Both the position numbers and the translations under genes were made by a program. Below, piece by piece: positions 1 through 5,765 of a stretch of DNA of 11,775 bases (position 1 is its first letter; the number at the start of each line of letters is the position of its first letter). The notes under the pieces were generated by a model that saw nothing but the letters and a program-made list of their open reading frames with translations, searched no databases and was not told the DNA's origin. The DNA is from JAKORR01 sp964608495 (GTDB taxonomy: Bacteria > Armatimonadota > Zipacnadia > Zipacnadales > FEN-943), in NCBI GenBank assembly GCA_964608495.1, contig CAZSOQ010000167.1, positions 1 through 11,775 of the forward strand, given 5' to 3'.

Positions 1-25
1 CCGGCGCCCCGGGAGCCGTTACCCC

Positions 26-50
26 ATACCCTTCCCGGGTTGGGTATAAT
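26..50 (+). promoter_or_regulatory. -10 box overlapped by a palindrome
   Basis: A perfect TATAAT lies at 45-50, 74 bases before the amidohydrolase start at 124. Its left half overlaps the right arm of an interrupted palindrome at 26-47: ATACCC, TT, CCCGGG, TT, GGGTAT. The outer arms and the CCCGGG core are perfectly symmetric; only the two TT spacers break the symmetry. A repressor bound there would cover the -10 box. No good -35 hexamer sits 16-18 bases upstream (TTACCC at 19-24 would be 20 bases away), so the promoter may need an activator or be non-canonical. The leader also holds a hairpin with a 7-bp stem (one G-T pair) at 72-91. Promoter and operator roles are inferred from position alone. 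Confidence 0.45.
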
Positions 51-123
51 GCAGAGAGTTCTCACCGCGTCGGCCGGCTTGGCGGTCGGCCCACCAAAGG
101 CACCCGTAGGGGGTCAGGTAACC

Positions 124-1530
124 ATGAGGCAGCGTATCTTGCTCGCGCCGGTCTTGCTCGCCTTCGCACTCGCCGCCGGTAAGGGCGTCGCGGCTCCCGC
201 GTCCGAGGCGCAGGCGGGGGTGATAGTGACCGCCGCTCACGTGCTCACCCTGGACCCCGACGCCCCCTACTTCGAGCGCGGCGCGGTTGTCGTCGAGGGC
301 GACAGCATCGTGGCCGTGGGCCCGGCGAGGGACGTCCGGGCGCGCTATCGTGGGCTCAAGGTCTACGACGCCGGGAGGGCCGTGGTCATGCCGGGTTTCG
401 TCAATACCCACTGCCACCTGCCCATGATCATGATGCGCGGAGTCGCCGACGATCTGGAGCTGATGGAATGGCTGACGACGTGCATCTTCCCGCTCGAGGC
501 CAAGATGGTGAACGCGCGCTTCTGCTACGACGCCAGCCTGGTGGCCTGTGCCGAGCTCATCCGCCGCGGCTTCACCTCCGTCGTGGACATGTACTACTTC
601 GAGGACGACATAGCCAGGGCCGTCAAGGAGGCCGGCATGCGCGGCTGGCTGGGGGAGACGGTCATTGACTTCCCCGCTCCTGACTTCAAGACCCCGGCCG
701 AGAGCCTCGCCGCCACCGACACGTGGATACGCAAGTGGGCCTCGGATCCCCTGGTGAAGATCATCCCCGCCCCCCACTCGTGCTATACCGTGTCCCCGGA
801 CAACCTGCGCCTCGCCAAGGCCCTGGCCGACCGGCACGGCACCCTGATGACCTTCCACCTGTCCGAGAGCGAGAAGGAAGTCGCGGACGTGAGGGAGCAG
901 TACGGCAGGTCGCCCGTGGAGCACGCCGCCGCCCTTGGCCTGCTCGACAGGAACGTGCTGGCCGCTCACTGCGTCGTTCTGAGCCCGGAGGACCTCGAGC
1001 TGATGAGGAGCGGCGGCGTCGCGGTCGCCCACAACCCCGACAGCAACCTGAAGCTCGCCTCCGGCCTGGCCCCGGTCGTGAAGCTCCTGGGCCTGGGGAT
1101 CCGCGTGGGGCTGGCCACCGACGGTCCGGCCAGCAACAATCGCCTCGACCCCTTCCACGCGATGGACCTGGCGGCGAAGATGCAGAAGGTGCTCGAGAAG
1201 AGCGCCGCGGTGATGAAGGCCGCTGAGGTGGTGCGGATGGCGACCCTGGGCGGCGCGGAGGCGGTGGGCGCAGCCGACGCCATCGGCTCGCTGGCGCCCG
1301 GCAAGAAGGCGGACCTCATCGCCGTGGACCTCGACTACGTCAACTACGGCCCCGTGTACGACCTCTACTCCCACCTGGTCTATGCCGCGCACGGCGAAAT
1401 GGTCAAGTCCAGCATGGTCAACGGCCGCTGGCTGATGCTCGACAGGAAGCTGATGACCCTGGACGAGCACCGCCTGCGCGACCTCGTCTCCCGTTACGCC
1501 CGGGAGGTCAGGTCAGTGGTCGGCCCGTGA
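124..1530 (+). CDS. Secreted-type amidohydrolase, MTA/SAH deaminase-like
   Basis: This is a metal-dependent amidohydrolase of 468 residues, closest in motifs to 5'-methylthioadenosine/S-adenosylhomocysteine deaminases (the MtaD/TM0936 and TRZ/ATZ group), which hydrolytically deaminate an adenine-type ring. Visible metal and catalytic residues are H96 and H98 (THCH), H245 with E248 (HLSE), H282 (AAHC) and D333 (ATDGPASNN). The stretch HNPDSNLKLASGLAPV is highly typical of this subgroup. The ATG at 124 is chosen because AGGGGG at 108-113 gives a 10-base spacing; the upstream ATG at 49 lies inside a TATAAT box. From 124 the protein opens with MRQR, a hydrophobic run at residues 5-18 and AAP, resembling a Sec signal peptide, which is odd for an enzyme family that normally works in the cytoplasm. 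The exact substrate is uncertain; guanine or other nucleobase deaminases are alternatives. The following gene is 142 bases away across a hairpin. Confidence 0.85.
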   Translation: MRQRILLAPVLLAFALAAGKGVAAPASEAQAGVIVTAAHVLTLDPDAPYFERGAVVVEGDSIVAVGPARDVRARYRGLKVYDAGRAVVMPGFVNTHCHLPMIMMRGVADDLELMEWLTTCIFPLEAKMVNARFCYDASLVACAELIRRGFTSVVDMYYFEDDIARAVKEAGMRGWLGETVIDFPAPDFKTPAESLAATDTWIRKWASDPLVKIIPAPHSCYTVSPDNLRLAKALADRHGTLMTFHLSESEKEVADVREQYGRSPVEHAAALGLLDRNVLAAHCVVLSPEDLELMRSGGVAVAHNPDSNLKLASGLAPVVKLLGLGIRVGLATDGPASNNRLDPFHAMDLAAKMQKVLEKSAAVMKAAEVVRMATLGGAEAVGAADAIGSLAPGKKADLIAVDLDYVNYGPVYDLYSHLVYAAHGEMVKSSMVNGRWLMLDRKLMTLDEHRLRDLVSRYAREVRSVVGP

Positions 1531-1553
1531 CCGCGGACCGCGTCGCCGAGGTG

Positions 1554-1578
1554 GCGTCTGCAGGCCTTGAGCAGACGC
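1554..1578 (+). terminator. Hairpin after the amidohydrolase gene
   Basis: A perfect 8-bp inverted repeat, GCGTCTGC at 1554-1561 and GCAGACGC at 1571-1578, encloses a 9-base loop and starts 23 bases after the stop at 1530. Only two T residues follow, so it is not a textbook intrinsic terminator. It could be a T-poor terminator or a 3' end-stabilising hairpin. Confidence 0.4.
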
Positions 1579-1672
1579 TTGCTGCCGCCCCTCGGGGGGT
1601 GTAGGCTTGGGCGCGACGCGCAGGGCCCCGCCCGCGTGGCACGAGAGGCGTTCCCTAGGAGGCCGTGGCCCG

Positions 1673-3856
1673 ATGAGACCGGCAGTAGCGGCCGTGCTGG
1701 GCGGCCTACTCGCCTGTCTGCAGGCGCCGCTCACCCCCGGCGCCGAGGGAGGCAAACCCATGGGAGACTCCCGGGCGCAGTCTGAACCCCAGTCCGCGCA
1801 GGCCGGCGCGGCACCACGGCTCGACCTCGCGAGCCTGAGAGAGCAGCGGCAGCGGGCCGCGCATCGCGGGCGACGCTTGATCTTCAACAACGACGGCGAT
1901 GACGTGATCTACACGAAGAAGGAGCCCACGGCCGAGGCGCTGCTGGCCCTGCGCACCTCGCCGCTGCTCGGCAGCCAGGTGGACAGCATCTTCTACAGCA
2001 ACTCCCTGTGCTTCGGCCACAGCCTGCACAACAGCGACGTGATGGAGCCCTTCACCTGCACGGAGGAGCTGTTCGCCGACAACGGCCTACCCCAGCTCAT
2101 GGCCAGGGGGATTGACCCGATCCAGGTCATGGTCGAGTTCTGCCACGAGCACGGCATCGAGATCTTCTGGGACATGCGCATGAACGACACCCACGACGCC
2201 ATGATCGGTGGCTATGGGCCGTACCTGCGTCCCCAGTTCAAGCTCGACCACCCCGAGTACCTGGTCGGGTCTGAGGACAAGCAGCCCCCGCGCGGCCCCT
2301 GGTCGTCGGTGAACTACGCCGTGCCCGAGGTACGCGATCTGGCGTATCGATTCTTCGAGGAGGTCTGCCGCAGGTTCGACGTGGACGGCATCGAGCTGGA
2401 CTTCTTCCGACACCCCTGCTTCTTCAAGAGCGTGGCCGAGGGGGGCCGAGCCAGCCAGGAAGAGCTGGACATGATGACCGACCTGGTGCGCCGCACGCGC
2501 GAGATGACCGAGCGCGAGGGCCTGCGCCGGGGCCGCCCGATCCTCATCGCCATCCGAGCGCCGGACTCCCTCGAGTACTGCAGGGGGATCGGGCTGGATG
2601 TCGAGACCTGGCTGCGCGAGGGCCTGGTGGATCTCCTCGTCGGCACCTGCTACTTCCGGCTGAACCCGTGGGAGTACTTGATCGAGCTGGGGCACCGCTA
2701 CGGCGTGCCCGTGTACCCGTCCCTGAGCGACGCGCGGGTCGAGGGGGAGACGCGCTTCAGCCGCAACTCCCTCGAGAGCTACCGCGCCCGCGCCCTGTGG
2801 GCCTGGACCGCCGGCGCCGACGGCATCTACCTGTTCAACTACTTCGACCCTCGCGGCGCCATCTGGCGCGAGCTGGGCGACCCCGAGACCCTTCGCGCCA
2901 GGGACAAGCTTTACTTCGTCACCGTGCGCAACGGCCCGCCCGATCCCGAGCGTTTCCTCGCCGGCGGCAGTCAGTACCAGAGGGCGCCCGTCCTCACCCC
3001 GAGCAGGCCGTGGCTGGTGCCGACCGACGAGCCCGTCGAGGTCGAGCTGAACGTCGGCGACGATCTGCAGTGGGCCGAGGGCGCGGGGCTCACGCCCACG
3101 GTGACCTGCCACGCGCGCATCCTCGGCTCCGGCCCCGTGGAGGTGGCGCTGAACGGACAGCAGCTCACCGCGCCCACGGCCGTGGACGGCTGGCTCGACT
3201 ACCCGGTCCCGCCGGCGCTTCTGCGCAGGGGGGCGAACCGCTTCTCGCTGCGCGCGCTTCGGCAGCAGGCCGCCGAGGCGCCCGCCGACTGGACCCTGGT
3301 CTACGAGGGCCCGGAGCTCCCGGCGCAGCCCTGGCAGAGGATGGGCTTCGGCGCCGGCTGCGTGGCCGAGATGCGGGAGGGCAAGCTGCTCATCGCCGAC
3401 CGCTCGACCGAGGGCGGCAGCTACGCCTTCTTCCAGTACCCGTGCTTCATCCGGCCCGCCGACGAGGCCGTGGTCGAGGTGCGCGTGAAGCCGATCTCCG
3501 GCTGGAGCAGCGTCATGGTCGAGAACGGCGTCTCGGGCGAGGAGATCATGTTCTACCCCGACCAGGTGAAGGCCCGCTACTGCGGCCTCGCCTACGCCAT
3601 GGATACCACCGACGCCTTCCACACCTACCGCATCGTGATCCAGGACCGGGACTTCAAGGTCTACGTGGACGACGAGCTGCGCCTCGACGGCGAGGGACGC
3701 TTCACGCGCCCGGCCTGGAACGGCCGCAGCGGCGTCATGTTCGGGGCGGCCAACAGCCCCAGCACGGGCGAGGCGCTGTGGGAGTCGGTCAAGGTGCGCA
3801 ACGACACCGTCTCGCTCCTCGACCTGGCGCTCTCGATACGGTACACAGCGCCCTGA
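1673..3856 (+). CDS. Secreted TIM-barrel glycoside hydrolase-like protein with C-terminal ConA-like domain
   Basis: The 727-residue product begins with a signal peptide (MRPAVAAVLGG to about residue 25). AGGAGG at 1657-1662 sits 10 bases before the ATG at 1673, so the in-frame TTG at 1607 is not the likely start. Residues about 67-400 look like a (beta/alpha)8 barrel of the 'family 10-like' putative glycoside hydrolases: NNDGDD at 72-77, a FWDMRMND strand near 164, and DGIELDFFRHP at 238-248 at the end of a strand, where E241 and D243 are plausible catalytic acids. A beta-sandwich-like stretch (about 430-540) and a laminin-G/concanavalin-A-like domain (about 543-710) follow; the latter has the RIVIQDRDFKVYVDDE pattern of such domains. 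A role in polysaccharide or glycoside breakdown outside the cytoplasm is inferred; the substrate is unknown. The dehydrogenase gene follows after 82 bases, probably in the same transcript. Confidence 0.72.
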   Translation: MRPAVAAVLGGLLACLQAPLTPGAEGGKPMGDSRAQSEPQSAQAGAAPRLDLASLREQRQRAAHRGRRLIFNNDGDDVIYTKKEPTAEALLALRTSPLLGSQVDSIFYSNSLCFGHSLHNSDVMEPFTCTEELFADNGLPQLMARGIDPIQVMVEFCHEHGIEIFWDMRMNDTHDAMIGGYGPYLRPQFKLDHPEYLVGSEDKQPPRGPWSSVNYAVPEVRDLAYRFFEEVCRRFDVDGIELDFFRHPCFFKSVAEGGRASQEELDMMTDLVRRTREMTEREGLRRGRPILIAIRAPDSLEYCRGIGLDVETWLREGLVDLLVGTCYFRLNPWEYLIELGHRYGVPVYPSLSDARVEGETRFSRNSLESYRARALWAWTAGADGIYLFNYFDPRGAIWRELGDPETLRARDKLYFVTVRNGPPDPERFLAGGSQYQRAPVLTPSRPWLVPTDEPVEVELNVGDDLQWAEGAGLTPTVTCHARILGSGPVEVALNGQQLTAPTAVDGWLDYPVPPALLRRGANRFSLRALRQQAAEAPADWTLVYEGPELPAQPWQRMGFGAGCVAEMREGKLLIADRSTEGGSYAFFQYPCFIRPADEAVVEVRVKPISGWSSVMVENGVSGEEIMFYPDQVKARYCGLAYAMDTTDAFHTYRIVIQDRDFKVYVDDELRLDGEGRFTRPAWNGRSGVMFGAANSPSTGEALWESVKVRNDTVSLLDLALSIRYTAP

Positions 3857-3938
3857 TCGCGGCTTTCGGCCGGGGCCTGGTCGCACACCGGCGCTTCGGC
3901 CCATCGCTGAGCCTTAACCCAGGGAGGAATCCGGAGCT

Positions 3939-4949
3939 ATGGACGCCCAGAAGGTTGTCTTCACCGGCGCCAACGAGGTTGAGCTGCAGGGATTCGATTT
4001 CGACGTCACCGCGCTCGCGCCCCACGAGGTCGCGATCAAGCCCCACTACACGCTCATCAGCCCCGGCACGGAGCTGGCCTGTCTGACCGGCATCGAGAGC
4101 TCGGTGCGGCTGCCCTTCACGCCGGGCTACGCCGGGTGTGGCGAGGTCATCGCGACCGGCGCCGAGGTCCGCGGCCACGCGCCGGGGGACCTGGTGTTCT
4201 CGTACACGCCGCACGCGAGCCACGTGAAGGCCGGCGCGCTGGTGGCCCGCGTGCCCGAGGGCCTCGACCTGCGCCTGGCCGTCTTCGCCCGCATGGCGGC
4301 GGTGTCCATCACGGCGCTGCGCGTGAGCGACGCGGAACTGGGCGACCGCGTGGCCGTCTGGGGGCTGGGCCTGGTGGGCAACCTCGCCGCCCAGCTCTTC
4401 ACGCTGGCCGGGTGCGACGTGATCGGGATAGACCTGTCCCCGAGGCGCCGCGAGCTGGCGAAGCAGTGCGGCGTGCGCCACGTGCTGGACGGCGCGCAGG
4501 ACGTGGTCGCGGCGGTCCGTGACCTCACCGGCGGGGAGATGTGCTCGACGGTGGTGGAGGCCACGGGCGCGCCGGCGGTCGGCGCCCGAGCCGCCGAGGT
4601 GGCCGGTAAGCTGGGCGAGGTGATCCTCGTCGGCTCGCCGCGCGGCGAGTACACCGGCGACATCACGGCTCTGCTCAACCAGATCCACCTCTGGCAGAAC
4701 GGCTGCGTGACCTTCAAGGGAGCCCACGAATGGCGCTACCGGATACCGAGGGACCCGGGGGGCCACACCAAGCACTCGCTCGAGCGCAACGTGGACATCC
4801 TGCTGGCGCTCATCGCCGAGGGGCGCCTGCAGGTCGAGCCGCTGCTGACCCACGTGCTCCCGCCCAGCGAGTGCGGCGCGGCCTACGCCGGCCTGCGCGA
4901 CCGGAAGGACGAGTACCTCGGGGTGGTATTCGACTGGACGGGTGCCTAG
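3939..4949 (+). CDS. Medium-chain dehydrogenase/reductase lacking zinc ligands
   Basis: This 336-residue protein of the MDR (zinc-type alcohol dehydrogenase) superfamily is probably a cytoplasmic NAD-dependent oxidoreductase. The N-terminal GroES-like domain spans about 1-125 and the Rossmann domain about 130-280. The nucleotide site shows G142-x-G144-x-x-G147, and D165 at the end of the second strand (GIDLS) favours NAD over NADP. The usual catalytic-zinc motifs are replaced: the Cys position reads SPGTE (41-45) and GHE reads GYA (63-65), and the four-Cys structural-zinc loop is absent. The SPGTE and PGYxxxGEV forms are typical of a divergent MDR branch often labelled 'zinc-binding alcohol dehydrogenase' by homology only. 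The start is set by AGGGAGGA at 3921-3928, 10 bases before ATG. The position after a secreted hydrolase suggests oxidation of a released sugar or polyol, which is inference. A 10-bp stem hairpin overlaps its stop codon. Confidence 0.8.
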   Translation: MDAQKVVFTGANEVELQGFDFDVTALAPHEVAIKPHYTLISPGTELACLTGIESSVRLPFTPGYAGCGEVIATGAEVRGHAPGDLVFSYTPHASHVKAGALVARVPEGLDLRLAVFARMAAVSITALRVSDAELGDRVAVWGLGLVGNLAAQLFTLAGCDVIGIDLSPRRRELAKQCGVRHVLDGAQDVVAAVRDLTGGEMCSTVVEATGAPAVGARAAEVAGKLGEVILVGSPRGEYTGDITALLNQIHLWQNGCVTFKGAHEWRYRIPRDPGGHTKHSLERNVDILLALIAEGRLQVEPLLTHVLPPSECGAAYAGLRDRKDEYLGVVFDWTGA

Positions 4950-4969
4950 GGACCGCGTCGGCACCCGTC
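4937..4969 (+). terminator. 10-bp stem hairpin overlapping the dehydrogenase stop
   Basis: GACGGGTGCC at 4937-4946 and GGCACCCGTC at 4960-4969 are perfect reverse complements around a 13-base loop that contains the TAG stop (4947-4949). This is the strongest simple hairpin found in the window. No T-tract follows (GCCCCATGG), so it would be a T-less terminator or RNA-stability element. Its place at the junction to a compositionally different cassette fits an end of transcription. Confidence 0.5.
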
Positions 4970-5076
4970 GCCCCATGGTCCGAGAGGAAGCCGGACAGAG
5001 CGTCGCGACCGCGCGCCGGGGTGGCCCGCGCGCCAGGCAGCGCGGACGCGAGGGCCGGTAGCACCGGTGGACACGG

Positions 5077-5098
5077 GCCTGCGCAGGCGGGACGTCCC
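5077..5098. repeat. Two abutting perfect palindromes
   Basis: GCCTGCGCAGGC (5077-5088, 12 bp) is directly followed by GGGACGTCCC (5089-5098, 10 bp). Both are perfectly self-complementary with no spacer between them. They could be protein-binding sites, the core of a degenerate intergenic repeat, or chance in GC-rich DNA. They lie about 115 bases upstream of the cassette -35 box. Confidence 0.4.
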
Positions 5099-5211
5099 CT
5101 GGCTCGCCTGGCGCGTGCCGCAGTCCTGGATACACGGGCTTCCTTCCCCCGGCAGTCAGCCGAACCAGCCCAACGCGGCTCGATCTGTCCGTGATGCTGA
5201 GACCGTCACGC

Positions 5212-5240
5212 TTGACAAAGGCGGGGTCCCAGACTATTTT
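5212..5240 (+). promoter_or_regulatory. Sigma70-like promoter of the ArsR-type cassette
   Basis: A perfect -35 box TTGACA (5212-5217) is separated by the ideal 17 bases from TATTTT (5235-5240), which matches TATAAT at four positions. Transcription would begin around 5246-5248, only about 6-8 bases before the ATG at 5254, so the first gene would have almost no 5' leader and no ribosome binding site. This is the best-formed promoter in the window. Confidence 0.7.
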
Positions 5241-5259
5241 AGTGCCTGCTAAAATGTCT
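5231..5259 (+). promoter_or_regulatory. Inverted-repeat operator covering -10 and start codon
   Basis: ATTTTAG (5236-5242) and CTAAAAT (5249-5255) are perfect reverse complements around TGCCTG. The arms extend outward as AGAC (5231-5234) and GTCT (5256-5259), with one unpaired T at 5235 on the left. The repeat covers the -10 box, the predicted transcription start and the ATG. ArsR/SmtB repressors typically autoregulate through such AT-rich inverted repeats at their own promoters, so this is most likely the repressor's own operator. Confidence 0.65.
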
Positions 5260-5577
5260 GATCCGAACCTGCTCTGTAGCTTGGAGGATCTGTTCCGAGC
5301 GCTGGCGTCGCAGAGCCGCCTTCAGATACTGCGATTGCTGAACAAGCATCCGCTCTGCGTGGGAGCTCTTGCTGCTCGCCTGCAGATGACGCCGGGAGCG
5401 ATCTCACAGCACCTCCAGGTGCTGCGCGAGGCGGGGCTTGTGGTCGGTGACAGACGGGGCTGCTATATGCACTACCGTCTGCGCGAAGGGGTGCAGGACA
5501 GGATAGCAGAGGCCATCAGGGACATGTTCGGCGGTGCCGATGGCCCTGCGGCAAGCAGTGACACCCGCCAGTCTTGA
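5254..5577 (+). CDS. ArsR/SmtB-family winged-helix repressor
   Basis: This is a 107-residue transcriptional regulator, usual size for ArsR/SmtB proteins, which release DNA on binding a metal, metalloid or other ligand. LFRALASQSRLQILRLL (13-29) is the typical N-terminal helix pair, LCVGALAARLQMTPGAIS (34-51) plus QHLQVLREAGLV (52-63) is the helix-turn-helix, and GDRRGCYMHYRL (65-76) is the wing. The classic ELCVCDL metal box is reduced to one cysteine (C35 in LCVG); C8 and C70 are the only others, so a three-Cys site is possible but unproven. The ATG at 5254 is chosen because it lies just after the promoter; the in-frame GTG/ATG at 5191/5194 lie upstream of it and have no ribosome binding site. 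The first gene of a five-gene cassette, it is probably autoregulated. Confidence 0.88.
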   Translation: MSDPNLLCSLEDLFRALASQSRLQILRLLNKHPLCVGALAARLQMTPGAISQHLQVLREAGLVVGDRRGCYMHYRLREGVQDRIAEAIRDMFGGADGPAASSDTRQS

Positions 5578-5597
5578 CAAAGGGAAGGGAACCCGCC

Positions 5598-5765
5598 ATG
5601 TGCAACTGCAGGACGTGCAAGAAGCCGGAGGAGCTCAAGGGGAAGCCTGAGGAGTGTTCCCCGGAGCAGATCAGGAAGTGCCATGGGGACGTGAACGAGC
5701 ACCCATGCGAGAAGCAGGGCACCGATGAGCGGCAGGGGCAACCGTCCACAGGGACGACGCGGTAG
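5598..5765 (+). CDS. 55-residue cysteine-rich protein
   Basis: A small cytoplasmic-type protein with no signal peptide or membrane segment. It has six cysteines (2, 4, 7, 20, 28, 37) and His29 and His35, arranged as CxCxxC at the N-terminus, ECSPEQIRKCHG in the middle and HPC near residue 37. Such density suggests binding of zinc, another soft metal, or an Fe-S cluster. AGGGAAGGGA at 5581-5590 lies 7 bases before the ATG. It starts 20 bases after the repressor stop, and its end overlaps the methyltransferase start by 41 bases, so co-expression and translational coupling are likely. My impression is that short proteins with a PEQIxxCHG motif occur beside ArsR-type genes in other, often anaerobic, microbes, but this is unverified. 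Function is unknown. Confidence 0.75.
   Translation: MCNCRTCKKPEELKGKPEECSPEQIRKCHGDVNEHPCEKQGTDERQGQPSTGTTR

Larger units (their letters stand above)
4950..5253. other. Gene-free stretch before the ArsR-type cassette
   Basis: No convincing gene is present in these 304 bases. From left to right they hold the right arm of the terminator-like hairpin, two abutting perfect palindromes (5077-5098), and the cassette promoter (5212-5240). The segments near 5068-5095 and 5123-5150 read, in one frame, as VDTGLRRRDVP and QSWIHGLPSPG. These resemble the shadow translations of widespread bacterial intergenic repeat hairpins, so this may be a degenerate repeat; the resemblance is from memory only. Confidence 0.4.

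Noticed and set aside
49..51. ATG as start of the amidohydrolase
   Set aside because: It overlaps a perfect TATAAT and lacks a ribosome binding site; the ATG at 124 has both a ribosome binding site and a signal-peptide-like start.
19..1470. Long reverse-strand open frame opposite the amidohydrolase
   Set aside because: It is rich in His, Gly, Val and Arg with no recognisable domain. The + strand frame has complete catalytic motifs, and long antisense frames are expected in GC-rich DNA.
2087..3904. Reverse-strand frame of 605 residues opposite the secreted hydrolase
   Set aside because: Composition is of the shadow type and there are no domains, while the + strand frame has a signal peptide, a ribosome binding site and domains.
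2668..4086. Plus-strand frame of 472 residues spanning the hydrolase end and dehydrogenase start
   Set aside because: It is Arg/Pro-rich with no fold signature and overlaps two well-supported genes in other frames.
5574..5602. Second promoter using TTGACA at 5574-5579
   Set aside because: The sequence 17 bases downstream (CATGTG) is not a -10 box.
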